Shown piece after piece: positions 25,588-34,819 of a DNA stretch of 64,000 bases. The position numbers and the translations under genes are program-made. This DNA is from Shewanella baltica (lineage in GTDB: Bacteria; Pseudomonadota; Gammaproteobacteria; Enterobacterales; Shewanellaceae), in contig NZ_UGYM01000002.1 in the NCBI RefSeq assembly GCF_900456975.1, positions 186,001 through 250,000 of the forward strand. The letters run 5' to 3'. The notes beneath the pieces are model-generated. The model was not told the DNA's origin. It worked only from the letters and a program-made list of their open reading frames with translations, and ran no database searches. Each line of letters starts with the position of its first letter. The stretch's first letter is position 1.

Positions 25588-26964
25588 ATGGAAGCGATTA
25601 CGGAGTTTGTTGGCCTGATTAATGGCTTTGTCTGGGGCACACCTATGTTGGTGATGATCTTAGGCGTTGGTTTGTTTCTTTCCCTCGGGCTGAGATTAAT
25701 GCCTATTCTGAAGTTAGGCACAGGCTTTAAGTTACTCTGGTCTGGCCGTATTCCCGACAAAGATAAAAATGTGAAAGGGGATGTGAGTCCGTTTAATGCA
25801 CTGATGACTTCGCTTTCAGCCACTATTGGTACGGGTAATATCGCTGGCGTGGCGACGGCGATTTTTGTCGGTGGCCCAGGCGCGTTATTTTGGATGTGGT
25901 GCACCGCATTAGTGGGCATGGCGACTAAGTATTCTGAGGCTGTGCTGGCGGTTAAATTCCGTGAAGTGGACGATCAGGGTAACCATGTCGGTGGCCCTAT
26001 GTATTACATTAAAAATGGTCTCGGTAAAAAGTGGGCTTGGTTGGGCACACTGTTTGCGATTTTTGGATCACTTGCTGGCTTTGGTATTGGCAACACGGTA
26101 CAAGCCAACTCAGTGGCAGCAGCATTAAGCAGTAACTTCGGCGTTCCGGCTTGGGTGTCTGGCGTGGTGATGATGCTGCTGGTCGGCGCGGTATTGATGG
26201 GTGGCATTAAGCGTATCGCTGAAGTCGCCGGTAAGTTAGTGCCATTTATGACGATTTTTTATATCACTGCTGGCCTAGGTGTGTTGGTGGTGCATATTCA
26301 AGATGTGCCAGCGGCATTCGCCTTAATTATTCACAGTGCTTTTAATCCTGTTGCGGCCCAAGGTGGTTTTGCCGGTGCCGCTGTGTGGGCGGCGATTCGT
26401 TTTGGTGTAGCGCGCGGCGTATTCTCCAACGAAGCGGGTTTAGGTAGCGCGCCGATAGCCCATGCTGCGGCACAAACCAATAATCCCGTGGCGCAAGGGC
26501 TGGTGGCTATGCTCGGCACCTTTATCGATACTATCGTGGTCTGTTCGATTACAGGGCTGGCAATTGTGGTTTCAGGCTCTTGGACCTCGGGTGAAAATGG
26601 CGCCGCGCTGACGTCATACGCTTTCTCCCATGCCTTGCCTCTGGGTAATTATATCGTGGCTATCGCCTTGTCTATCTTTGCCTTCACCACCATTATTGGT
26701 TGGAGCTTCTACAGCGAAAAATGTGTGCAGTATCTCTTTGGTATCAAAGCGGTAAAACCTTTTAGGTTGCTATGGACCATAGCCGTGCCACTAGGCGCCG
26801 TTAGCTCGTTAGATTTTATTTGGTTATTGGCTGATACCTTAAACGCCATGATGGCCATTCCCAACTTAATCGCCTTGGCACTGTTAAGCCCTGTGGTCTT
26901 TGGTTTAACGCGGGAATACTTCATTAAAAAGCGTGCCGATGAAGCAGCAAAGGCCCAATCTTAA
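25588..26964 (+). CDS. AGCS-family sodium:alanine/glycine symporter
   Basis: 458 aa with about ten membrane segments. The AGCS signature SLSATIGTGNIAGVATAIFVGGPGALFWMW lies near residues 72-102, with GGPMYYIKNGLGKKWAW and FGVARGVFSNEAGLGSAPIAHAAA later. The carrier imports alanine, glycine or glutamine-like amino acids with Na+. ACGAGG precedes the ATG. The gene stands alone and converges on the QEGLA gene across a shared terminator. Confidence 0.93.
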   Translation: MEAITEFVGLINGFVWGTPMLVMILGVGLFLSLGLRLMPILKLGTGFKLLWSGRIPDKDKNVKGDVSPFNALMTSLSATIGTGNIAGVATAIFVGGPGALFWMWCTALVGMATKYSEAVLAVKFREVDDQGNHVGGPMYYIKNGLGKKWAWLGTLFAIFGSLAGFGIGNTVQANSVAAALSSNFGVPAWVSGVVMMLLVGAVLMGGIKRIAEVAGKLVPFMTIFYITAGLGVLVVHIQDVPAAFALIIHSAFNPVAAQGGFAGAAVWAAIRFGVARGVFSNEAGLGSAPIAHAAAQTNNPVAQGLVAMLGTFIDTIVVCSITGLAIVVSGSWTSGENGAALTSYAFSHALPLGNYIVAIALSIFAFTTIIGWSFYSEKCVQYLFGIKAVKPFRLLWTIAVPLGAVSSLDFIWLLADTLNAMMAIPNLIALALLSPVVFGLTREYFIKKRADEAAKAQS

Positions 26965-26995
26965 TCTGATGAATAAAGTTGAGTCACGTTAGAAT

Positions 26996-27025
26996 AAAAA
27001 AGCTCACCTAGTTGTGAGCTTTTTT
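26996..27025. terminator. Bidirectional intrinsic terminator
   Basis: GCTCAC (27002-27007) and GTGAGC (27014-27019), flanked by an A-run on the left and a T-run on the right, separate the convergent symporter and QEGLA genes. Confidence 0.9.
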
Positions 27026-27050
27026 CATTTAAATCAATAATATTTACGTA

Positions 27051-28406
27051 TTAATCCGAGTTGTTGTCGAACTCAGTATCGTCGAGGAACTCAAAGGCTG
27101 GTTCGACGTTCGGTACATCTTTAAACAGGCGAGTGAAGTGACGTTGTACGCCTTTCAAATCGATTCCTGCTAAGCCTGAAGCAAAACCAAACCAAGCATA
27201 AAGACCACTAAAGTTATCGAACATGGGCGGTAAATATTTCGGTGTCGTTAGTATGCCCTCTTGGCAAGCTTGGTATAACACCGGGATATCTTCGATCGCC
27301 AATTTACCGAGGAATAACATAGGGATAAGTTCGGGAAGGCCCGAGGTGATAGCACTGCGGATAAAGTTAATGTTTTCCACATAGCCGCGCACATAGGAAA
27401 TATCCTTAGTGAAGAAGCTACCACCTTCTACCATACCCCCACGGAAAACCCTTTGGGTGACGCGATAACTGTCGGTCGCACTCAGGTTTAATCCTCTGAA
27501 ATAATTAAATACTTCAATAAAGTCGGCGCCATTTTCTGCCATATCGACCGCGGCGACACGATCGCTAATACGCCGAGCTCGTCCCGGATTTGAACTTAGG
27601 GTCAGCATTTCCAGTAAAACAGCTAAACCCTCTTGAGTCGCGGCTACCCGCGGCGAACCGACACTGAGCCAAGTGGCGTGGGGTTGGGCTCGACCATTTA
27701 GCGTTGTGCCGACATGCACCCAACCTTCGTGAACCTCGTATACATTGAGATCCGACTCGCTGAACATGGCTTTGCTATTGAGCTTAACGGTATCGCCACC
27801 TACAGCGGCATCGGAGACGATACCGTCACTGAGGCGCACGCGCATGTCATCGCTATGGAAGTATTTCTCTAAGCGTTGACTGAGCACGTGAACCGCTTCG
27901 GGGGCGCTAATAATCTTAGGATGATGTTTATTCATGTGTCTCGCTGCCGGCAGCGAGAAGATATAACTGAGTTTATCGCCTAACTGTCGCAGCGTATGAC
28001 GATCGCCGTGCAATCTGTGACTCGCGCTGCCGTATAATTCTTGGCTAAGTTTACCAAAGGTCGGCGTGCCTCTGTTTTCGAGCATATCGACCACAAGGCG
28101 ATATTGATCGACGTTAGCCACCAATATCTTGCCGAGTTTATCCCGTTTACCTAAACGTCTATGGATATCCTGTTTTAGGGAGGCGAGTTCTGCGTGGGTT
28201 TTGACGGGGTCAAAAGGTAAGGCAATGTTTTGATAGAACTCTTGCTTGATAGCCGGAAGTACAGTGCCCTTATTCGAGAGAAAGCGCTCCTCCATTTCCC
28301 GCGGCCATTTGATGGCATCTAAGATTTTTATTGGCGTTTGGATGCGAATTAATTCATCGGAAAAACGGCGTAGATCTTGTTGATATTGGGCTAACGACTC
28401 AGACAT
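27051..28406 (-). CDS. QEGLA-motif (DUF1704/MATCAP-like) putative metallopeptidase
   Basis: 451 aa. The zinc-type motif HEGWVH gives His226, Glu227 and His231 in an HExxxH arrangement, and Glu259 sits in the TQEGLAVLLEML block that names the family. A long helical N-terminal part precedes it. Bacterial members were labelled flavohemoglobin-expression-modulating QEGLA proteins; eukaryotic relatives (MATCAP) are tubulin carboxypeptidases using the same HExxxH...E ligands. A carboxypeptidase-like activity here is inference and the substrate is unknown. No signal peptide is evident, so it should be cytoplasmic. Confidence 0.85.
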   Translation of the reverse strand: MSESLAQYQQDLRRFSDELIRIQTPIKILDAIKWPREMEERFLSNKGTVLPAIKQEFYQNIALPFDPVKTHAELASLKQDIHRRLGKRDKLGKILVANVDQYRLVVDMLENRGTPTFGKLSQELYGSASHRLHGDRHTLRQLGDKLSYIFSLPAARHMNKHHPKIISAPEAVHVLSQRLEKYFHSDDMRVRLSDGIVSDAAVGGDTVKLNSKAMFSESDLNVYEVHEGWVHVGTTLNGRAQPHATWLSVGSPRVAATQEGLAVLLEMLTLSSNPGRARRISDRVAAVDMAENGADFIEVFNYFRGLNLSATDSYRVTQRVFRGGMVEGGSFFTKDISYVRGYVENINFIRSAITSGLPELIPMLFLGKLAIEDIPVLYQACQEGILTTPKYLPPMFDNFSGLYAWFGFASGLAGIDLKGVQRHFTRLFKDVPNVEPAFEFLDDTEFDNNSD

Positions 28407-28684
28407 TCCCGTATATCCTGCAGGTAATTTCAGCGAGAGAGATGTGGCTAATCATAGCCTTAAACCTCATTTATTCATATTGATTCGCAGGCTAGCTGAG
28501 GAAATATACCGATTACATAAATTAACTGTTATCGGTTTTGTGAATCATTTTGGTGCACCTGTAACTATTTTAGCGCTGTGTTTATGAGTCATGAATTGGT
28601 AACTATTTGTTTAATATTATTTTATTGATATGGCATTAAAGCTGCTTTGTTCTGGACTTAGAAATCGGTTGATTGGAGCGAAAC

Positions 28685-29647
28685 ATGGCAGCGATGAGTT
28701 ATTTGAGTGTGATCGAGCGGTATCACGAATACGAGGCCACTGTGCATGAACTGATGGAATCGATTCTTACAGGGATTGCCGACGCCGAGTTATTTAAACA
28801 ACCTAAGGTCGATGTCAAAGCGATGAAAGGAATTGCAAAGAGCTATCCCTTTGTTGAACTGATGTATTTACTCGATAGTCAAGGATTGCAGATAAGCCAA
28901 AATATCGCCGTGGTAGACCATCAGATCGAGTTAATTCCGTTAGGTGGCAATCGCGATCGCAGCCAAAGACCCTATTTCATTAATCGTGATGAGTCCGATG
29001 GCGTGAACATTACGCGTCCCTATTTATCCAATGCCAGCGGTAATTTATGCCTTTCTGCCTCCTTAGCCATTTATCAACAGGAGCAAAAATTGGGTTATTT
29101 AGTGGTGGATGTGGACTTGACCCGTTTGATTGAATTTATGATGGGCGACAGTGCACGGCGGCGTGTAACGCCGGCATTTAAAGCGGTTTATGGCGTGATT
29201 GTGGCTGGGTTGTTTGTGCTGGTCACGGTATTGCTCTGGACCGCACTGAGGGATATTTACGGACTCTTTACGGTCGAGCGAATTGGCCAAGATCCGCTGC
29301 AACCTTTTGGGATCATTATTTTTATGACGTTAGCTTTAGCGATTTTCGATCTCGGGAAAACCATTCTCGAAGAAGAAGTCCTAATGCATAAGGATATCTT
29401 TCGCCACAGCTCAACGCGGCGAACCATTACGCGGTTTGTTTCTACCATCCTCATTGCCATTTCCATTGAGGCCTTATTGACTATGTTCAAGGCGTCACTC
29501 GGTGAGAAACAATATATTGAACCCGCGATCTGGATGATGTTAGCCGTTGTCGGTTTACTCGTAGGATTAGGTGCTTACGTTTACTTAGGTGCTAAGGCCG
29601 AATGGTTGCTGATTAAAACTCAAGCCTATAAAAGCGGTAAAAAGTGA
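28685..29647 (+). CDS. Cache/PDC sensor domain fused to four C-terminal membrane segments
   Basis: 320 aa from the ATG at 28685, with GGAG at 28675-28678; a TTG at 28673 overlaps that site. Residues about 1-150 resemble a PDC/Cache ligand-binding domain (FVELMYLLDSQGLQIS, RDRSQRPYFINRDESDGVNITRPYLSNASGNLCLSASLAI). Four hydrophobic segments follow near 165-190, 205-225, 250-272 and 283-308. There is no membrane segment before the Cache domain and no kinase, GGDEF or methyl-accepting domain after it. It probably senses a small molecule, but its output is unknown. Confidence 0.8.
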   Translation: MAAMSYLSVIERYHEYEATVHELMESILTGIADAELFKQPKVDVKAMKGIAKSYPFVELMYLLDSQGLQISQNIAVVDHQIELIPLGGNRDRSQRPYFINRDESDGVNITRPYLSNASGNLCLSASLAIYQQEQKLGYLVVDVDLTRLIEFMMGDSARRRVTPAFKAVYGVIVAGLFVLVTVLLWTALRDIYGLFTVERIGQDPLQPFGIIIFMTLALAIFDLGKTILEEEVLMHKDIFRHSSTRRTITRFVSTILIAISIEALLTMFKASLGEKQYIEPAIWMMLAVVGLLVGLGAYVYLGAKAEWLLIKTQAYKSGKK

Positions 29648-29829
29648 CAAGGATGATGTAGCTTTGAAGGTGGTGATTAAGAGGACTAAACAAAGTCACA
29701 CCCAGCACTAAGGGCTGGGTGAGATATTAGGTCTGAGTGGACACGAACTGTGTGAGTTCTAGATAAACACTCTGCGATTTAACGCAGCATCACCCTAATT
29801 TTGCCCACTAGATAGTGAGATCAAATAGG

Positions 29830-30006
29830 CTAGAAAAAATCGTCATCTCCTAATGCCCGCTTTAACTCCGCCCGTTCGAGGTAGTCTTCTAAACGCTTTT
29901 TGACTTCACGTCTATGTTGCATTGCCTCAGCGGCTTTGCTGTTTCTCGGTGTGGTCATTGCCTCAAGTTCAGTATCGTTGGGCACGACTTCAGTAATATG
30001 AGCCAT
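29830..30006 (-). CDS. 58-aa charged helical protein (PA3496-like)
   Basis: A short gene with ATG at 30004-30006 and TAG at 29830-29832; GAGG lies eight bases ahead of the start. The product has an acidic N-terminus (MAHITEVVPNDTELEAM), a basic stretch, then a charged helix (REVKKRLEDYLERAELKRAL) ending GDDDFF. The helix and acidic end resemble the PA3496 family of small proteins thought to affect the envelope; this identification is from memory and moderate. It lies between the Cache protein and the histidine kinase, on the opposite strand. Confidence 0.75.
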   Translation of the reverse strand: MAHITEVVPNDTELEAMTTPRNSKAAEAMQHRREVKKRLEDYLERAELKRALGDDDFF

Positions 30007-30330
30007 AACGAATTCCTCTTGTTGTTCCTAACGACTTTCTAACTAAAAAGAGTATGGTAGAAAAGCAAATAATTTTGGTAGTCAGGGTAAAATTTTCTGC
30101 CCGTGAGCCGGATAATTCAGCCCGCTGCGGTTTAGCGTCAAGCCAAGACTGGGATTGCCTATTTGATTAATTTAGTTCTTGCTTATTTTGTGATTGAGAG
30201 CACAACATCGTCATCGATATATTCGGGTTAATTCCTAGTTAAATAGTAGGATAAACTTGAATTTAGGCGTAATTACAACAACACTTGTAACATTGTTTAT
30301 TGCTGTTCGTTTGCTAGGGAATTGGCTCAT
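30007..30330. promoter_or_regulatory. Divergent promoter region, small gene and histidine kinase
   Basis: 324 bases, AT-rich towards the kinase, with no further gene seen. It should carry promoters for the 58-aa gene (leftward) and the kinase operon (rightward). No operator-like repeat stands out. AGGGA at 30316-30320 is ten bases before the chosen kinase start. Confidence 0.5.
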
Positions 30331-32484
30331 ATGGACAAGGATGAGTTTTCTAAATCGCATAGCCCATCAAATAATATCTACTTTAGCGTGCTGAGCTCTA
30401 GCTGGCTGATGATTGTCGCTGCTTTACTTTTTATGGGCATCTCTTGGTATGTGCTGGAGCAATATCTTAGAGATAGGGGTGAAGAGCGTTTCGAGAACAG
30501 TGTTCAAGAGTTAACCGAAGCGGTGAATCGCAGAATGCTTGCCTACGAGCAAGTCTTACGCGGTGGTGTCGGCTTGTTATTATCTTCGAATAATGTGACC
30601 CGCAAGGAATGGCAAACCTATGTTGTCAATGCGCATTTATCCGAGTATTACCCGGGTTTCCAAGGCTTTGGCTATGCTCAGTTACTTAAACCTGACACAT
30701 TAGATACCCACGTCCAACAAGTTCAGGCCGAAGGCTTTAAAGACTATAAAATTTACCCTGAAGGAGTTCGTGATCAGTATTGCGTGATCTTGTATTTAGA
30801 GCCTTTTGATTGGCGCAATCAAAGAGCCTTTGGTTATGACATGTGCTCCGAGGCTAATCGTCGCAAAGCCATAGATCAAGCCATTACCACTGGTCAGCCA
30901 ACTATCTCAGGCAAGGTCGCCTTAGTGCAAGATACACCCGAAGATGCTAAAGCAGGTTTTTTGATGTATTTGCCAATTTATCAAGGGATTGTGGCAACGG
31001 AGGCTGAACGGAAACAGCAGGCGATTGGACTCGTGTATGCGGCGTTTAGGATGGACGACCTCATGCAAGGAATTATGGGGGATCGATTCTCAGGTTTGAA
31101 GCTCGCCATTTATGAAAACCCACAGGCAAGTGTTGACAGTTTAATGTTTACTAGCAGTAAAGTACTGCCAAATCAAAAAGATGTGTTCTATCAGTCACAG
31201 ACCGACTTGATTGGCGGTAAGCAGTGGCGCTTGGACATTTCATCACAATCGCGTTTTATCTCAAGATCGGAAGAGACCCAAGGTATCTGGCTGCAATTTA
31301 TCGGTTGTGCATTCATTTTGGCGTTGTTTTATTCTGTGCTAATCATGGCGCGTAATCGATATAAAGAGTCATTGCTTACCTCTGAGCTAATCGCGAATGA
31401 AAAACGCTTTAGACTCGTCATTGAAGCCTCCCCAAGCGCACTATTTATGGTCGATAAGGCTGGGGTTATTACGTTAGTGAACACCCATGCCGAACGCTTA
31501 TTTGGTTATGCCAGAGACGAGTTACTCGGCCGCTCTATCAATATGTTATTGCCAGACGCGCTGAGGGATGCGCATCAGCAGCACATGAATAATTACTTAG
31601 TGCAGCCCATTGCGAAAAATATGTCGATGCGGGATGACTTATTTGGCTGTTGTAAAGATGGCAGTCGACTCGCGATAGAAGTGGGGCTGACGCCTATTCA
31701 TTTCAGTAATGGCATTTTCATTCTCGCGACGATTAACAATGTGTCTGAACGTAAGCGCATTGAAGTCCAGCGTGCAGAACACATGCAAGAGCTTGAGCGG
31801 ATTAATCAAGAACTCGACCGTTTTGCCTATATCGCCTCCCATGATTTGAAATCCCCACTACGGGGTATCGAGCAGTTAACTTCTTGGTTAGCAGAGGATT
31901 TATCCGATAACACCAATGAAAACGTGCAGAAATATCTCGGGCTGATCCAAAGTCGTATTCATCGCATGGTGTTATTGCTCGATGGGCTATTGATGTTCTC
32001 CCGTATTGGCCGTGTCGATACTGAAACCACCGAGGTCAACAGTCGGCAACTGGCTGAAGACATGTTTGCGCTCGTCGCGCCGCCACAGGGGTTTGAGTTA
32101 GTTCTAAAAGGGGAGTTTCCAAATTTCCATACTGTACGCGCACTGTTGGAATTGGTGATACGAAATTTAATCAGCAATGCCATTAAACACCATGACTTAG
32201 GCACAGGTGTGATCACTGTCTTATGTGAGGCTGCGGATAAACATTATCTCTTCAGTGTGATAGACGATGGCCCTGGTATATCAAGTGCCTATCAGAATAA
32301 AGTCTTCGAAATGTTTCAAACACTTAAACCTAGGGATGAAGTCGAGGGCAGTGGTTTAGGGTTATCACTTGTGAAGAAAACAGTTGAAAGTTTAGGTGGG
32401 AATATTCAACTCAAATCGCAGGGCAGAGGCTGTTGTTTTTACTTTACTTGGCCTAAGAAAATAGTGAAAAAGGAGCTTCTATGA
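30331..32484 (+). CDS. CHASE-PAS hybrid-less sensor histidine kinase
   Basis: 717 aa from the ATG at 30331; a TTG nine bases upstream is too close to the AGGGA site. A first membrane segment (about 18-40) is followed by a periplasmic CHASE domain (about 70-280, with PGFQGFGYAQLL and GFLMYLPIY), a second membrane segment (about 315-337), a PAS domain (about 355-470), then HisKA with phospho-acceptor His504 in YIASHDLKSPLRG, and HATPase (NLISNAIKHH, DDGPGIS, GSGLGLSLVKK). It phosphorylates the response regulators encoded next; its stop overlaps the next start by four bases. Confidence 0.93.
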   Translation: MDKDEFSKSHSPSNNIYFSVLSSSWLMIVAALLFMGISWYVLEQYLRDRGEERFENSVQELTEAVNRRMLAYEQVLRGGVGLLLSSNNVTRKEWQTYVVNAHLSEYYPGFQGFGYAQLLKPDTLDTHVQQVQAEGFKDYKIYPEGVRDQYCVILYLEPFDWRNQRAFGYDMCSEANRRKAIDQAITTGQPTISGKVALVQDTPEDAKAGFLMYLPIYQGIVATEAERKQQAIGLVYAAFRMDDLMQGIMGDRFSGLKLAIYENPQASVDSLMFTSSKVLPNQKDVFYQSQTDLIGGKQWRLDISSQSRFISRSEETQGIWLQFIGCAFILALFYSVLIMARNRYKESLLTSELIANEKRFRLVIEASPSALFMVDKAGVITLVNTHAERLFGYARDELLGRSINMLLPDALRDAHQQHMNNYLVQPIAKNMSMRDDLFGCCKDGSRLAIEVGLTPIHFSNGIFILATINNVSERKRIEVQRAEHMQELERINQELDRFAYIASHDLKSPLRGIEQLTSWLAEDLSDNTNENVQKYLGLIQSRIHRMVLLLDGLLMFSRIGRVDTETTEVNSRQLAEDMFALVAPPQGFELVLKGEFPNFHTVRALLELVIRNLISNAIKHHDLGTGVITVLCEAADKHYLFSVIDDGPGISSAYQNKVFEMFQTLKPRDEVEGSGLGLSLVKKTVESLGGNIQLKSQGRGCCFYFTWPKKIVKKELL

Positions 32485-32915
32485 GAGCAGCAGATCAATA
32501 TCAACAGGTCACCATTTTATTAGTTGATGACGATGATGTGGATTACATGGCCGTGCAGCGGGCGATGAGACAGCTTAGGTTACTCAATCCCTTAGTACGA
32601 GCGCGGGATGGCATTGAGGCACTAGCGATTCTCACCAGCTTAGACACGATTAAAGGCCCGTATCTTATTTTGCTCGACCTTAATATGCCAAGAATGAATG
32701 GCTTTGAGTTTCTTGAGCGGATACGTTCAGATCCTTCACTTTCATCATCTGTCGTTTTTATGCTCACGACGTCGAGTACCGATGAAGATAGAATGAAAGC
32801 CTATAGCCATCATGTGGCTGGCTACATGGTTAAAACTGACATAAAGGACGGTTTTAACAATATTTTTAATATGCTTGAAGGTTACTGGCGAATAGTCGAG
32901 CTCCCATCCGCATAA
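32481..32915 (+). CDS. Rcp1-like single-domain response regulator
   Basis: 144 aa, only a receiver domain. The acidic pocket is VDDDDVDY and the phosphorylation site is Asp66 in ILLDLNMPRMNG; the conserved Thr is in MLTTSS and the Lys in YMVKTD. The long YSHHVAGYMVKT block resembles Rcp1-type regulators that partner phytochrome-like kinases. It overlaps the kinase by the ATGA arrangement, so they are translated together, and it probably relays phosphate to the REC-GGDEF-EAL protein or another target. Confidence 0.93.
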   Translation: MRAADQYQQVTILLVDDDDVDYMAVQRAMRQLRLLNPLVRARDGIEALAILTSLDTIKGPYLILLDLNMPRMNGFEFLERIRSDPSLSSSVVFMLTTSSTDEDRMKAYSHHVAGYMVKTDIKDGFNNIFNMLEGYWRIVELPSA

Positions 32916-32924
32916 GGTGAGTAT

Positions 32925-34658
32925 ATGGATTTACTACTGATCGATGATGATGAAGTCGATAGAACGGCAATTATCCGAGCACTTAGGCAGTCAAAGTTGA
33001 CGTTTAATGTGATCGAAGCCAATTGTGCATTTGATGGTTTGAATCTTGCCTTAGAACGTCATTTCGACGGCATTCTATTGGATTATTTATTGCCCGATGC
33101 CAATGGGTTAGAAGTGTTAATTAAGCTCAATGCCATGACGCAAGATCAGACTGTGGTCGTGATGCTGAGTCGCTATGAAGATGAGAAACTGGCCCAGCGC
33201 TGCATTGAATTAGGTGCGCAGGATTTTCTGCTTAAGGATGAGGTTAACTCGCGGATCTTAACCCGTGCGATTCGCTACGCGAAACAAAGATCTTCAATGG
33301 CATTGGCGTTACGGAATAGCCATCAAAAACTAAAAGAGCTGGCCGAGCACGACTCGCTCACTAAGCTGGTTAATCGCTATGGTTTTGAACTGTGTCTTAA
33401 TCGAGCGATCGCAAGGGCGAAACGCTGTCACGACTATTTAGCGGTCATCTTACTGGATCTCGATGATTTCAAAGCGATTAACGACACCTTAGGCCACCAA
33501 ACGGGTGATGTGCTGTTACTCAAAGTGGCGGCTCGATTAAGTGAAGTGCTGCGAGATGGCGACATTATTGCCCGTTTAGGCGGTGACGAATTTGTCGTAC
33601 TGGTGACAGATAACGATTATAAATATTTCCCCATGATAGTGGCCAATCGACTGCTCAAAGTCTTTGAGGATGAATTTTGCCTCGGTGATAACGATGTGCT
33701 TATCGGTGCCAGTATCGGTGTGGCTTTTTATAATGAAGCGGCTTCGAACAGTTCTGAGCTGATGAAATGCGCCGATATCGCCATGTATCGTGCTAAAAAG
33801 ATGGGCCGAAACCAGATCCAGTTTTATTCCGAAGCCTTAGACAAAGAGGTGCGCTACCGCAATCATATCGAATCAAGTTTGCGTATGGCCTTAAAAAGAA
33901 ATGAGTTTAAGGTCCACTATCAAGCACAGGTTAATGCGAAAACCCATCAGCTGGTAGGGATGGAAGCTCTTATCCGATGGCAGCACCCAGTGGATGGTAT
34001 TATCGCCCCAGATCAATTTTTGCCCATAGCCGAAGAAATTGGATTAATGGATGACATTGATGATTGGGTGCTTGAACAAGCCTGTACCCAGGCACAGGTT
34101 TGGTTAGCCCAATTACAGCCCCTAGGCCAAGAATTCACTATCGCAGTAAACCTTTCAGCCTCTCAAATTGGAAATGAGAACCTGTTTGATAAAATCGTGC
34201 ATACACTGACGAAGACAGGCCTGCCTGCTGGAGCATTAGAGCTTGAAATTACAGAAAATTGCCTTATTGAAGATCCCCATGAACATGCCAAAGTGCTCGA
34301 TAGAATCGCCGGATTAGGGGTGCGTTTTGCCCTCGATGACTTCGGGACGGGTTTTTCGTCATTAGAACACATCAAACTGTTTCCGATCAGCGTGCTGAAA
34401 ATCGATAAAAGCTTTGTCGCTTCCTACGATAAGGATGAAAAAGACACCCGATTGCTCGCTGCTTTACTCAACTTTGCCTATGGGTTTAATGTTATTTCTG
34501 TGGCGGAGGGTGTTGAAACGTTTGAGCAAGCAGAGTTTTGCACTGCTCGCCATTGCACTGTTTTACAAGGGTATTTATTTTCGCGCCCCTTAGATGCCGC
34601 GGCGTTTGAGGCCAAGTATATTCTGCCACTACTAACCCAAACTCAGCTCCCAGTGTGA
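32925..34658 (+). CDS. REC-GGDEF-EAL bifunctional c-di-GMP protein
   Basis: 577 aa. The N-terminal receiver carries Asp53 in ILLDYLLPDANG. The GGDEF domain has an intact LGGDEF at residues 218-223 with DLDDFKAINDTLGH before it. The EAL domain has EALIRW at 347-352, NLSASQ, ELEITENCLI, ALDDFGTGFSSL, LKIDKSF and VAEGVET, all consistent with catalytic competence. Both making and breaking c-di-GMP are therefore possible; phosphorylation probably sets the balance. It starts nine bases after the small receiver gene, completing a three-gene signalling operon. Confidence 0.94.
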   Translation: MDLLLIDDDEVDRTAIIRALRQSKLTFNVIEANCAFDGLNLALERHFDGILLDYLLPDANGLEVLIKLNAMTQDQTVVVMLSRYEDEKLAQRCIELGAQDFLLKDEVNSRILTRAIRYAKQRSSMALALRNSHQKLKELAEHDSLTKLVNRYGFELCLNRAIARAKRCHDYLAVILLDLDDFKAINDTLGHQTGDVLLLKVAARLSEVLRDGDIIARLGGDEFVVLVTDNDYKYFPMIVANRLLKVFEDEFCLGDNDVLIGASIGVAFYNEAASNSSELMKCADIAMYRAKKMGRNQIQFYSEALDKEVRYRNHIESSLRMALKRNEFKVHYQAQVNAKTHQLVGMEALIRWQHPVDGIIAPDQFLPIAEEIGLMDDIDDWVLEQACTQAQVWLAQLQPLGQEFTIAVNLSASQIGNENLFDKIVHTLTKTGLPAGALELEITENCLIEDPHEHAKVLDRIAGLGVRFALDDFGTGFSSLEHIKLFPISVLKIDKSFVASYDKDEKDTRLLAALLNFAYGFNVISVAEGVETFEQAEFCTARHCTVLQGYLFSRPLDAAAFEAKYILPLLTQTQLPV

Positions 34659-34819
34659 GAGGTCTCGAACTATTTCAATAGCATAGTGATTTCGTCTGGT
34701 GAGGAATATTTTCTTGCTTTACACTGAGCAATAGACAAATATCAGCCCCTTTTTCTGTCGCTGTGCTTTTAGTGCCGCAGAACGGTTTATTCACTCATGC
34801 TTAAGTTGGTCACTCAGCA

